NCBI GenBank assembly: GCA_016791115.1
Contig: JAEUNL010000005.1
Coordinates: 1 to 64,000, forward strand
Direction: 5' to 3'
From: Rhodocyclaceae bacterium
Lineage (GTDB): Bacteria > Pseudomonadota > Gammaproteobacteria > Burkholderiales > Rhodocyclaceae
DNA: 64,000 nucleotides
Each line of letters starts with the position of its first letter. Position 1 is the stretch's first letter. Shown here piece after piece: positions 26,544 through 35,800 of the stretch. The notes under the pieces were generated by a model. It was not told the origin of the DNA. It made no database searches and saw only the letters and a program-made list of their open reading frames with translations. Both the position numbers and the translations under genes were made by a program.

Positions 26544-27180
26544 CGATCACGCGGTCGTGCGTGCCGGCTACAGGCGCATGCTCGAGGCGATGCCGGACAT
26601 CTCCGTGGTGGAGGCGGAGGACTGTGAAAGCTCGCTCTCGCAGGTGAAGAAGCGGCGGTTCGATGTCTATGTGCTCGACCTCACGCTTCCCGGTGTCAGC
26701 GGACTGGAAACCATGCGCCGGATTCTCGCGATCCACGAGGATGCCCGGATACTGATTTTCAGCATGCACGCGGATGTCGTGTTCGCGACCCGCGCGTTGC
26801 AGGTGGGTGCGCGCGGCTATCTCTCGAAGTCGAGCTCCCCCGAGGTGATGGTCGAGGCGGTGCGCGAGATTGCGCGAGGCAGGTACTACGTCGGGCGCGA
26901 CGTGGCCCAATCCATCGTCATCGATACCCTTTCGACCCGCGAGCGCGGGCTGGACTCGCTGACGGACCGCGAGTTCGAGATATTCACGATGCTCGTCGAA
27001 GGTCGGACCCTGCCGCAGATATCGGACAGCCTCCGCTTGAACTACAAGACCGTCGCCAACCACCAGTCGAGCATCCGGCACAAGCTCGGCGTGGAGAACC
27101 GGCTGCAAATGATACGTGTGGCCGTCGAGCATGGACTGCAACTGCCGGACAGCCTGCTCGGGAATCTCCGACTCCAATAA
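26521..27180 (+). CDS. NarL/LuxR-type response regulator
   Basis: 219 residues: receiver with DD at 8-9, phospho-acceptor D53 (VLDLTLPG) and Lys in YLSKSSSP, then a LuxR helix-turn-helix with recognition helix NYKTVANHQS. Cognate of the kinase at 25464. Same KTVANH residues as the regulators at 11143 and 58252. The promoter-like array directly after its stop (27185) suggests that the pair's own output includes the small transcript at 27253. Confidence 0.93.
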   Translation: MIEVLLVDDHAVVRAGYRRMLEAMPDISVVEAEDCESSLSQVKKRRFDVYVLDLTLPGVSGLETMRRILAIHEDARILIFSMHADVVFATRALQVGARGYLSKSSSPEVMVEAVREIARGRYYVGRDVAQSIVIDTLSTRERGLDSLTDREFEIFTMLVEGRTLPQISDSLRLNYKTVANHQSSIRHKLGVENRLQMIRVAVEHGLQLPDSLLGNLRLQ

Positions 27181-27184
27181 TCGG

Positions 27185-27248
27185 GGGAAGAAGTCCCGCC
27201 CTTGGCGGGAGCCGCTGACTGGGCGCCGTCGATTGCGCCATCTAGACT
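27185..27248 (+). promoter_or_regulatory. Array promoter in front of a short terminated transcript
   Basis: GGGA-AGAAG-TCCC (27185-27197, exact) and GGGA-GCCGC-TGAC (27207-27219), starts 22 bp apart. TAGACT begins at 27243, 58 and 36 bp after them, identical geometry to the TonB-receptor promoter. Confidence 0.65.
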
Positions 27249-27252
27249 TTCT

Positions 27253-27312
27253 TCACGTACACCGTACGTGACATAAGCGTTTCGGGCCGGAATTCTTCCG
27301 GCCCGTTTTTTT
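27253..27312 (+). ncRNA. Putative small RNA of about 60 nt
   Basis: The predicted start (about 27254) coincides with a perfect hairpin TCACGTAC-ACC-GTACGTGA (27253-27271). A short linker follows, then a strong Rho-independent terminator: 10-bp stem CGGGCCGGAA / TTCCGGCCCG (27283-27292, 27296-27305) and seven T. No ORF fits. Two stem-loops behind a regulated promoter fit a trans-acting RNA; the alternative is that this is only the terminator of the upstream operon. Confidence 0.5.
27283..27312 (+). terminator. Strong Rho-independent terminator
   Basis: 10-bp GC-rich stem with a TTC loop followed by TTTTTTT; ends the TonB receptor/kinase/regulator operon and the proposed small RNA. Confidence 0.92.
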
Positions 27313-27857
27313 GAGCGTGTTTCAGTTGTCACCGGCCGTCCGGTTTCGCGGCGGCCGGCAGCCATCGGATCACGTCCGACCGCGACCCGTCGCGTCCCGG
27401 TGCCGCGCACGCGCCCGGTCCGAACCTCCTCTGGAACCCGCATCCAGAAAGGCATCCGGCGTGGCATTACTCCGAAACGCCTTCTGGACCGACATCTCCG
27501 GCCCTCATGCCTCAGGACGCCCTATCCATGCGGCTCCCGGGCATGCGTGATTCAATGCCACACGCGTGACCCCATCTGCCGCGCGACGCCAACGACCTGT
27601 TGCCCTGTTCGGGGAGGGATCGACGGTGGAACGGCGCAAGGAGACGTTCTTGGCCGAGGCAGTCCTTCGCGCACCTCAGGGCGGGAGAAACTCCCGTCAT
27701 CGGAGGGTGGTGTTCCCTTTCGTTGCCCCGGACCTGTCGTGAAACTGCGACTCTGCCTGCGGAACACCGGCCCCGCCGCACGGCCATGCTGATCGAATGC
27801 GGGCCGGTTCGAAGCCAGGATGTCCATGCGATCGGACACAATGAGGAGACAGAAGAC
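27313..27857 (+). promoter_or_regulatory. 545-bp gap with the EF-hand gene promoter array
   Basis: No convincing ORF in the first 370 bp. GGGA-GAAAC-TCCC (27683-27695) and GGGT-GGTGT-TCCC (27705-27717) start 22 bp apart. The hexamer at the expected -10 place (GAAACT, 27741) is poor, three of six matches, but exactly 58 and 36 bp away. The leader to the EF-hand start would be about 105 nt. Confidence 0.6.
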
Positions 27858-28091
27858 ATGAAAAAAAATTTGCTGATGGCCGCCGTTCTGGCCCTGTTCG
27901 CAACGACCGCGGCAGCAGCCGATGCGCAGAGGAAAGCCGACAAGAAGGGCGCGGAGAAGGCCGGCGCGGGCGGAGTCGAACTTGCCTACGACTACGCGAA
28001 TCTCGATGCGAACAAGGACGGCTACGTGTCGCCCGACGAGATGAACGAACACGACAAGAAGCGCAACGCCGCGAAGGCCGACAAGAAGTAG
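27858..28091 (+). CDS. Small periplasmic single EF-hand protein
   Basis: 77 residues: signal peptide (LLMAAVLALFATTAAAAD), a lysine/glycine-rich segment, and one canonical EF-hand loop DANKDGYVSPDE (ligands at loop positions 1, 3, 5, 7, 9, 12), then a basic tail. Strong GAGGAGA ribosome site. Its promoter carries the same array as xoxF and exaA, so a role in handling calcium or lanthanide for PQQ enzymes is attractive but unproven. It is not lanmodulin: only one loop, and no proline at loop position 2. Confidence 0.88.
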   Translation: MKKNLLMAAVLALFATTAAAADAQRKADKKGAEKAGAGGVELAYDYANLDANKDGYVSPDEMNEHDKKRNAAKADKK

Positions 28092-28288
28092 GCGGCAGAC
28101 CGCGGTGAGTCGCCGGGGGTAGAGCGCCCGGCGACCGGATCACGGGTTGGACGGGCCGCCCGGCGCGATGCGCAGGGTGGCCCGTGTGCTGAGTAGCGGT
28201 GCCTATCCGGGCTTGCTGGGTATCACCACTGCCTTCCCGGTCGCGACAGCCGTGGTACGCCGCACCCGGACTCCCCAAAAGCATAACG

Positions 28289-29818
28289 ATGGCCGAACTT
28301 CTTGCCGACACCTGGCGTTCGTGGATGGGCGCGGGAACGGTCCGGCGCGTCTCGCGCCGGATGCTCTGCAATGCAACGCGGGTATCGTTGCGCCGCCTGC
28401 AGGCGGCCTATTCGATCGCCGTCGTATGTCTCGTGCTGATTACCGGCGCGCTCGGCATCGCAGGCGTCAAGCTGTGGGATGACGCCGCTTCCGAAAGCGA
28501 GCGTCTCGCCGCCATGACCCAGGTGGTGCAGGCGATACGCGGCACGCAGTACCGGCAGATCAAGGAGGTTTCCGATCACGTGCTGCTCGGCGACGAGCTT
28601 GCCCGGCAGGAGTTCGCCGGGTACGGCGCGGAGATCGAGGCGAGTTTCCTGCGTGTCTCGCTGCTCGTGCGCTCGCCCGGCGAAGCCCGGTTCGTCGATG
28701 CGCTTCGCACCGCGCACGCGGACATCCGGGCGTTCGGGGAAAGCTACTTCGGCACCGCGCCGGGCGTGCGCATCGCGAATGCATGGCGGCTCGACCGCGA
28801 TCTTGAGAACGTGTTCAACAGGTACGAAGGCGCCTTCAACCAGACTCAGCAGTTCCTCGACCGGCAGCGGGAGGCCCTGGCGGGGCGGATGGCTTACGTC
28901 AAGACCATAGTGCCGGTGATATTCGCCATTCCGGTGGCCCTTGCCGCCTTGATGGTGCTGGCATCGCGACCTTTCCTCCGCCGCGGCATCGTCGATCCGC
29001 TCTATGCCGTCACAGAGGCCGCGCAGCGCATCAGCCGCGGCGACCTCGCGCACCGCGTGCCCGAGCGAGGCTTCGACGAAATGGCCGCTTTGGCGCGCGG
29101 CGTCAACCGGATGGCGGCCGATCTCGCGCTGCATCGCGAGTCGCTGTTGCGAAGCGAGAAGCAGGCGATGCTCGGTGCGCTCGTGCCCATCGTGGCGCAC
29201 AACATCCGCAACCCGCTTGCCAGCATTCGGGCAACCGCCCAGGTACTCGCCGACGAACCGATCTCCGCCGAAGTGCGAGAAGGTCTCGAAGGCATACTGC
29301 GCGCCTCGGATCGCCTGCAGGCATGGACGCATTCGCTGCTGTCCTATCTCAATCCGCTGCAGCCGCGCTGCACGGTGGTCGATCTGGTGCCATTCGCCGA
29401 CGTGGTCGCGGGTCTCGTCGAGGCGCGCGCCGCCGCGGCCGGCGTGGCGATCGTTGTGCAATCCGAGTCGCTGTCGATCGAAGCGTGCTTCGATCGCAAC
29501 CTGATCGAGCAGGCCCTGACCGGGTTGCTCAACAACGCCATCGAAGCATCGCCTGCGGGCTCCTCGGTCAGTGTCCAGATCGCGACCCTGCCCGGCTGGG
29601 TGCTGGTCTCGATCCGCGACGCCGGCGCCGGCCTCGCGCGCCAGCCGGTGCCGCGCGGCCTGTCGCCGATTGCCAGTACCAAACCGTACGGCAGCGGACT
29701 CGGCATTCCGTTCGCGCTGAAGGTGTGCGAAGTGCATGGCGGAAGACTCGAATTCATCAATCACGACGACGGCACCGAAGTCACCGTCGCACTGCCCCGG
29801 GAGAGTCAGAACACATGA
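28289..29818 (+). CDS. NtrB-like membrane sensor histidine kinase
   Basis: About 509 residues: membrane helix (~42-62), a periplasmic helical sensor (~65-205), second helix (~206-226), HAMP (~228-282), HisKA with H304 in VAHNIRNPLASI and a HATPase domain (GSGLGIPFALKVCEVHGG). The AHNIRNPL box is of the NtrB/AtoS/PilS kind that partners sigma-54 activators. Coupled by ATGA to the NtrC-type gene at 29815. Start uncertain (ATG 28289, or the internal ATG 28361 nearer the first helix). Confidence 0.9.
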   Translation: MAELLADTWRSWMGAGTVRRVSRRMLCNATRVSLRRLQAAYSIAVVCLVLITGALGIAGVKLWDDAASESERLAAMTQVVQAIRGTQYRQIKEVSDHVLLGDELARQEFAGYGAEIEASFLRVSLLVRSPGEARFVDALRTAHADIRAFGESYFGTAPGVRIANAWRLDRDLENVFNRYEGAFNQTQQFLDRQREALAGRMAYVKTIVPVIFAIPVALAALMVLASRPFLRRGIVDPLYAVTEAAQRISRGDLAHRVPERGFDEMAALARGVNRMAADLALHRESLLRSEKQAMLGALVPIVAHNIRNPLASIRATAQVLADEPISAEVREGLEGILRASDRLQAWTHSLLSYLNPLQPRCTVVDLVPFADVVAGLVEARAAAAGVAIVVQSESLSIEACFDRNLIEQALTGLLNNAIEASPAGSSVSVQIATLPGWVLVSIRDAGAGLARQPVPRGLSPIASTKPYGSGLGIPFALKVCEVHGGRLEFINHDDGTEVTVALPRESQNT

Positions 29819-31269
29819 GCAGCGTTTCGCAAATGGTCGAGCAGATGTCGCAGCCGCGCCCGGTCGCCACGGCCGAGGCGCGCGTGCTGCTGATCGAGGA
29901 CGAAGAGATCTTTGCCCGTGCGGTGAAGCGGCGGCTCGAGCGCGCTGGCTACGTTTGCGACATGGCTGGGACACTGGCCGACGCGCGTGCCCGAATCCGC
30001 AGTTTCGCACCCGACCTGATCCTGCTCGACCTGCGCCTGCCCGATGGGCTGGGTTTCGACCTGCTCGCCGAACTCGGCCGCGAAGGACGCACCGCGCCGG
30101 TCCTCGTGATGACCGCCTTCGGCGAAGTAGAAGATGCGGTGCGCGCGATGAAACTCGGCGCCTTCGACTACCTGAAGAAGCCGGTTGACCTTGATGAGCT
30201 GCTGATCAGCGTGGAGAGCGGCCTGAACCATGCCAGCCTGCGCCAGCGCGTCGACTATTCGCGTGAACGCGAAAGCCATGCCGCCGACGGTACCGACCTG
30301 CTCGGGGAAAGCCGCCACACACGCGCGGCGCGCGACAAGCTGATGTCGCTCGCAGCCATCGTCGGCACCCCCGGCGTACCGCCGCCGACCGTGCTTATTG
30401 TCGGCGAAACCGGCACCGGCAAGGATGTGGCGGCGCGCGTGCTGCATCGTGCCGGCCCGCTGCGCGACCGGCCCTTCGTGCAGGTCGACTGCGCCTCGCT
30501 GCCGCGCGAGCTCATCGAAGCGGAGCTGTTCGGCCACGAGAAGGGCGCCTACACCGGCGCGCAGGGCGCGCGCGTGGGGCTGCTCGAAGCTGCCGAGAAC
30601 GGCACCGTGTTCCTCGACGAAATCGGCGAACTGCCGCTCGAGATGCAGGCCAAGCTGCTCAACGTGATCGAGCGGCGCATGGTGCGCCGCGTCGGCTCGG
30701 TGCGCGAGCGCCCGATCGCCGCGCGCTTCGTCGCCGGCACCAACCGCAACCTGCCCGAGATGATCGCCGCAGGCCAGTTCCGCGCCGACCTGTACTACCG
30801 GCTCAACGTCGTCACGCTCGCCATGCCGCCGCTGCGCGAGCGTGGAGCCGACATCGAACTGCTCGCACGCCATTTCGCCGGCCTCACGGCAAGCCGCTAC
30901 GGCCTGCCCGAGCCACGCTTCGAAACCGAAGCCCTGCAGCGCCTGCAGCAGTACCGCTGGCCGGGCAATGTGCGCGAACTGAAGCACCTGATCGAGCGCG
31001 CCGTGCTGCTCAGCCAGAACCGGCCGATCGCCGTCGATGACCTTGGCATTCCCGGCCAGACCGCCGCGCCGGGCGAGGGAGAAGGGCCTTGGGCTGCGAT
31101 GACGCTCGACCAGGCCGAGCGCTGGCTGATCGAGCGCGCGCTCGAGCGCACAGGGGGCAACGTCTCCGAGGCCGCGCGCCGCCTCGGTGTCACCCGCATG
31201 GCCCTGCGCTATCGCATCGACAAGCACCAGCTCGCCGCCAGTGCCGATCGCGCCGACCTTGGCCAATAG
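29815..31269 (+). CDS. NtrC-type sigma-54-dependent response regulator
   Basis: 484 residues: receiver (~22-135) with acceptor D72, AAA+ domain with Walker A GETGTGKD at 197-204 and the sigma-54 contact loop GAYTGA at 244-249 (Tyr variant of GAFTGA), and a C-terminal Fis-type helix-turn-helix ([20 protein letters not shown]). It lies immediately upstream of a sigma-54 type promoter at 31480 driving flp, and a second one precedes the secretin gene, so it is the likely activator of the Tad pilus genes (inference). Confidence 0.93.
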   Translation: MSSVSQMVEQMSQPRPVATAEARVLLIEDEEIFARAVKRRLERAGYVCDMAGTLADARARIRSFAPDLILLDLRLPDGLGFDLLAELGREGRTAPVLVMTAFGEVEDAVRAMKLGAFDYLKKPVDLDELLISVESGLNHASLRQRVDYSRERESHAADGTDLLGESRHTRAARDKLMSLAAIVGTPGVPPPTVLIVGETGTGKDVAARVLHRAGPLRDRPFVQVDCASLPRELIEAELFGHEKGAYTGAQGARVGLLEAAENGTVFLDEIGELPLEMQAKLLNVIERRMVRRVGSVRERPIAARFVAGTNRNLPEMIAAGQFRADLYYRLNVVTLAMPPLRERGADIELLARHFAGLTASRYGLPEPRFETEALQRLQQYRWPGNVRELKHLIERAVLLSQNRPIAVDDLGIPGQTAAPGEGEGPWAAMTLDQAERWLIERALERTGGNVSEAARRLGVTRMALRYRIDKHQLAASADRADLGQ

Positions 31270-31374
31270 CGGCTCACGCGTGCGGCTGTATCGCGAACCG
31301 ACAACGGCGCAGATGATGCGAATGACATGGAACTGCCGTTTGTCGATCGCCCGTGCTGCGATGCAGTGCAGCTT

Positions 31375-31398
31375 TTCAGCCAGCGCGGGTGGCTGCAA
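31375..31398 (+). promoter_or_regulatory. Candidate activator site upstream of flp
   Basis: TTCAGCCA (31375-31382) and the opposed TGGCTGCAA (31390-31398) lie about 85-105 bp before the -24 element. The same 8-mer forms the palindrome TGGCTGAATTCAGCCA upstream of the secretin gene (56639). Position fits an NtrC-type enhancer. Confidence 0.45.
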
Positions 31399-31479
31399 AC
31401 CGCAAGCGCAATTCTCGGGTGAGGCGGGCCTATTCTCCGTCCTCCATAGCATTCAATCACTTGCGCGCCGTGAAGCAGG

Positions 31480-31495
31480 TGGCACGCCTCCTGCA
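31480..31495 (+). promoter_or_regulatory. Sigma-54 promoter of flp
   Basis: TGGCACGCCTCCTGCA: matches the -24/-12 consensus TGGCACG-N4-TTGCW except for one T, with correct GG-to-GC spacing. Transcription would start near 31506, giving a 150-nt leader that contains a perfect palindrome GGCGGATATCCGCC (31567-31580). Confidence 0.75.
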
Positions 31496-31657
31496 AAGGA
31501 ATGTGTACGCACCGGATGGGGCAAACCGCGCAATGCGGTGGTGCGTCGGACGCAAGTCTCCCCACAGGCGGATATCCGCCGATCCGGTGATGCACCCCCG
31601 TAAGTCGCCGGATTCCAGAACAAGCCCCGGGGTAACTGCTATCTGGAGGACTGACAA

Positions 31658-32041
31658 ATGCTGAAGCCCGTTTCCGCCGTACAGAAGTTCCTGAAGGACG
31701 AAGAAGGCCAGTCGATGGTCGAGTACGGCATCACCCTCGGCGGCGTCGCTGCCGTTTCCTATCTCGCCATCGTCGTCCTCGGCGACAAGACCGGCGACCT
31801 GTACGCGTGGATGGCCAACCACATGCCGGGCGGCGAGTCGGGCGAAACCGCACAGGTCCGCGTCGATCGCGACGGCCTGGTCGGCACCGATACGCTGACC
31901 AATGCCGACGGCGTTGCGGAAGAAGTCTTCGCGGCCCGCACCGACAACGGTGCAAACCAGACCGCGGACTGGACGCTCAACGGCACGCTGGGTACGTCCT
32001 CGTACTTCTCGTCTGCCGACGGCGGCTGGAACGTCGACTGA
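31658..32041 (+). CDS. flp: Flp-type prepilin with long C-terminal extension
   Basis: 127 residues. The class IVb leader ends KDEEG, followed by QSMVEYGITLGG: cleavage after Gly leaves Glu at +5 and Tyr at +6, the Flp signature, then a hydrophobic helix (to ~43). Flp pilins are usually 50-80 residues; here about 80 further residues rich in Asp, Gly, Asn, Ser and Thr follow, a plausible surface for glycosylation by the enzymes encoded at 32877-39567. GGAGG ribosome site. Two hairpins after the gene (32052-32080, 32138-32153) probably keep pilin mRNA above the downstream genes. Confidence 0.92.
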   Translation: MLKPVSAVQKFLKDEEGQSMVEYGITLGGVAAVSYLAIVVLGDKTGDLYAWMANHMPGGESGETAQVRVDRDGLVGTDTLTNADGVAEEVFAARTDNGANQTADWTLNGTLGTSSYFSSADGGWNVD

Positions 32042-32051
32042 TCGCCCGCGC

Positions 32052-32153
32052 CGCGCCGGGTGCCGATCGGCCCCGGCGCGGTGGGTGGTCGAACATCGAA
32101 GTGCGGCTCGAACGGCTGCTCGCGCGCTTGCGCGCCGGCAGCCGTTCGGCTGC
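32052..32153 (+). terminator. Two hairpins after flp (partial terminator)
   Basis: CGCGCCGGG / CCCGGCGCG (32052-32060, 32072-32080) and GCAGCC-GTTC-GGCTGC (32138-32153), the latter followed by a T-rich stretch. Reads as an attenuator between the abundant pilin and tadV. Confidence 0.5.
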
Positions 32154-32261
32154 TTTCTGCATTTCTGCTTCACGGGGCGAATCCTTGCAGGGCGATTGTC
32201 ATCTCGTCGTCAGTTCCGCAGTCCCGGCGCGTGCCGGGCTGCGGCTTTTCCGGGGGGGCGC

Positions 32262-32843
32262 ATGAACACGTTCGCCCAGTGCTATCTAAGCGGCCTGTGC
32301 GTGCTGTCGCTTGCCGTGGCGCTGTCGGACTACCGCCGCCACCGCATTCCGAATCTCTACCTGCTGATTGCGCTGGTCTATGGCCTGGGCGTGTCCGCGT
32401 TCTTCGCCTGGCAACTTGGCCTGCGCTTCGCGCTCGGCAACCTCGGTTTCTCGCTGTTCGGCATGTTCATAGGCTGGTTCCTGCTGTTCTTTCCCTACCG
32501 TGCGCGGCAGGTCGCCGCGGGCGATGTCAAATTCATGATGGTGATCGGCTTCTTCCTCGGGCCGATCGGCACGGTGTTCGCACTGCTCAACGGCGCCCTG
32601 GTCGGGGGGCTGTGGGCGCTGGTGTTGTCGTGGCGCCACGGCGGGCTTGCAAGCGTGTTCCGCAACATCGGCCTGATGTGGCGCACCGGCTGGCTGTCCG
32701 GATTCAAGGAAGTCGGCTGGGACCTGCGCAGCGCTGGCGCAGTACGCATGCCCTACGGCGTGGCGCTCGCCGCCGGCGTGTGGATGGTCGCGGCCTGGCA
32801 GATTGCGCGCAGCCCGGCAGTGCGCGCCTGGGCAGGATACTGA
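32262..32843 (+). CDS. tadV: TadV/CpaA-type prepilin peptidase
   Basis: 193 residues with about six membrane helices. The two aspartates of the A24 aspartic peptidase family are present: one in SDYRRHRIPN and one in AAGDVKF (GxGD variant with Ala first). It processes Flp and the TadE-like protein at their Gly cleavage sites in the inner membrane. ATG 32262 follows a GGGGGG stretch. Confidence 0.9.
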   Translation: MNTFAQCYLSGLCVLSLAVALSDYRRHRIPNLYLLIALVYGLGVSAFFAWQLGLRFALGNLGFSLFGMFIGWFLLFFPYRARQVAAGDVKFMMVIGFFLGPIGTVFALLNGALVGGLWALVLSWRHGGLASVFRNIGLMWRTGWLSGFKEVGWDLRSAGAVRMPYGVALAAGVWMVAAWQIARSPAVRAWAGY

Positions 32844-32876
32844 CGCGGCATGGACAACCACTGATGAGGACGGCAG

Positions 32877-35800
32877 GTGGCAGCGATACTTGAAACCTTC
32901 TCGCGCGACGCAAGCCGGCGCGAGGCGCGCGAAGGGCAGGCCCTGCTCGAACGCGGCAAGCTGCCGCAGGCAGTGCGCCGCTTCAACCAGGCGCTGCAGC
33001 GCGACCCGCAATGCGTGCCGGCATTGATCGGGCTTGGCGATGCGACCTTCCGCGACGGCCGCTACGATCTTGCCGCAAGCCTCTTCCGCAAGGCGCTCGA
33101 ACATGCGCCGGACGACCCCACGCTGTGGGGCTGGCTGGGCACCGCGCAACTCGCGCTGGAAGACATCGATGCCGCGGAGGCGAGCCTCGAGCGCGCGCGC
33201 GCGCTCGGTCTCGAGATCTGCGACATCCATCGCGGCCTTGGCCGCATCGCCATGACGCGCGGCGATGTCGAAGCCGCACGTGGGCATTGGGAGCGTGCCC
33301 TCGAACTCGATCCGGCCTCGATCACCGTCTCGAGCTTTCTCGGCGTGCTGCACCTGTCCTGCGGCAACTGGCTGCAGGGCTGGCGCCACTGGGCCGACCG
33401 CCCGCAGCGCGCGCGCGAGAACCTTCCGCAGCCGCGCTGGGCTGCTGCCGACCTGAACGGCCGCGACGTGCTGGTGCTTTACAACCAGGGTTTGGGCGAC
33501 GAGCTGTTCTTTCTGCGATGGCTACCTCAACTGCGCGCGCGCGGTGCGCGCGTGATCTACCGCAGCAGCCCGAAGCTCGCGCCGCTCCTGGCGCGCCTCG
33601 ACACCATCGACGAACTGGTGCCCGAAATTGAAGGCGCGGCCGTGCCGGACCATGCGCGCGTCGCGAACCAGCAGTACGCCTGCCTCGTGGACGACTTTCC
33701 GCTCGCGCTCGGCGAAGGGGTGGCTGGCGAGGTTGCGCCGTCGCTGCGGATCGACCCCGAGCCAACGCGCGTGGCGGCGCTGCGGGAGCGGCTCGCAGCA
33801 GTCGGCCCGGCGCCGTACATCGGCGTCACCTGGCGCGGAGGCACGGCCCCGAGCGCGGACGGCAGGCACGAGAACCTCATCCGCTTCGATTCCGGTTCGG
33901 CTGTCCGCACCAAGGCCCTCTACAAGGAAGTGCCGCTTGCCGACTGCGCGCACGTCCTTGGCGGCGTGCGCGGCACGCTGATCGCCCTGCAGCGCAAGCC
34001 GGCCGCGGGCGAGCTTGCGGCCTTCGCCGCAGCGGCAGGCCGCGACCTGCATGATTTCACGGCGTGCAACGATGACCTCGAGAACATGCTGGCGCTCGTC
34101 TCGCTGCTCGACGATTACGTCTGTGTGTCGAATACCAACGTGCATCTGCGCGCGGCGGCCGGGCTGCCCTCGCGCGTGCTCATTCCCTTCCCGAGTCCCG
34201 ACTGGCGCTGGATGCGCGAGGGCGACGAGAGTCCGTGGTTTCCCGGCAGCCGTACCTACCGGCAGGACGTCACACGCGGCTGGGAATCCGCCCTCTCGGC
34301 ATTGGGCAGAGATCTGGCCGGGCGCTGGGGTAGGGTCGAACCCCTTGTGCCCGCGGCTCCGCCGCATCAGGAAGCCGGCTCGGTCGACGGCGCGGCAGGG
34401 GACGTGGCGGAACCATTGATGACGGCGCCGCCAGGCGAGGTACTCGACGCGCTGCTTGCAGAGGCCGACGCCTGCATCCGTGCCGCTGACGTTCCCGGCG
34501 CCATGCAGGCATTGCAGGCAGTGCTGTCGCGCGACCCCGGGCACGCCGGTGCGCTGCACGGCCTGGCGCGCCTGGCCTTGCGCGACGGACGCCACGACCT
34601 CGCGGAAGCCCTCTGCCGCAAGGCGCTCGAGGGCGGGCCGCGTGTCCCCGCAATCGAATCCACGCTGGCGCTCGCACTTGCCGGGCTGGACCGAATGGAG
34701 GAGGCACAGGCCGCCATTGCTGCGGCCCGTGTTGCCGGGAACGACAGTGCCGACCTGTGTCGTGCCGCCGGCCGCATCGCCTTCGAACGTGGCGACTGGA
34801 CGCTGGCGGGTGAGCAGTGGCGCCATGGCCTGCAGCTCGATCCCAACCACCTCGCGTGCGCGGCACTGCTCGGCAATCTACACCTCGCGCTGGGCGAATG
34901 GGAGCCCGGGTGGCGGCTGCAGTCCTGCAGCGCGAAGAAGCTTGCGCGCAACCCGGTGCAGCGCCTGTGGGGCGGCATCGACTTCGGCGGTCGCACGGTA
35001 CTGCTGTTCGCCAACGAAGGCCTGGGCGACGAACTGTTCTCGCTGCGCTGGCTACCCGCGTTGCGCGCGCGCCGCGCCCGCATCGCCTGCCTGGCCTCGC
35101 CCAAGCTGGCACCGCTGATCTTGCGGAACGGCCTCATCGACGAGGTGCTGGTCGACACGCGCGATCCGCAGCAGCATGCGGCGCTGCAGACCCGGCAGGG
35201 CGAAGACTGGGCGTTGGTGACCGAGTTGCCTTCCGCACTGGGCGCGGCGGAGTGTCCGGCGAGCATCCGGTTGTCGCCGCTGCCGGCGCGCCTGCAGGCG
35301 ATTGGCCGCCGCCTCGCGTCACTCGGACCCGGCCCTTATGTCGGGCTGACCTGGCGGGCCGGCACCGCAGTCGGCGCAGACCAAGGCGCCGTCCATTACA
35401 CCCTGAACAACGGCCAGCGCCTGCATGGCAGGCGCCTCGACAAGTCGGTCGACATCGGTGCGCTTGCACCGCTGGCGGCCGCCCTGCCGGGTACCCTGGT
35501 TTCCCTCCAGCGCAATCCTGCGGCGGATGAGTTGGCGCGACTCGGCGCTGCGGCTGGGCGCGTGGTGCACGACTTCGCCGATGCCAACGAGGATCTCGAA
35601 GACATGCTCGCGCTGCTCGCGCTGCTCGACGAGTATGTCTGCGTCTCCAACACCAACACCCACCTGCGCGAGGCACTCGGCCTCGGCTCGCGCGTGCTGG
35701 TGCCGTTTCCGCCGCCGGACTGGCGCTGGGGCCTGCAGGGGTCGCGCAGTCCGTGTTTCCCCGCTTCGCCGGTGTATCGCGAGGATGGCACCGCGGGCTG

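Noticed and set aside
27181-27857. A pqqA peptide gene near the alcohol genes (also looked for in 56420-56968)
   Set aside because: No 22-30 residue ORF with the Glu-x3-Tyr motif and a ribosome site was found.
27858-28091. Lanmodulin
   Set aside because: Only one EF-hand and no proline at loop position 2; lanmodulin has several loops with that proline.
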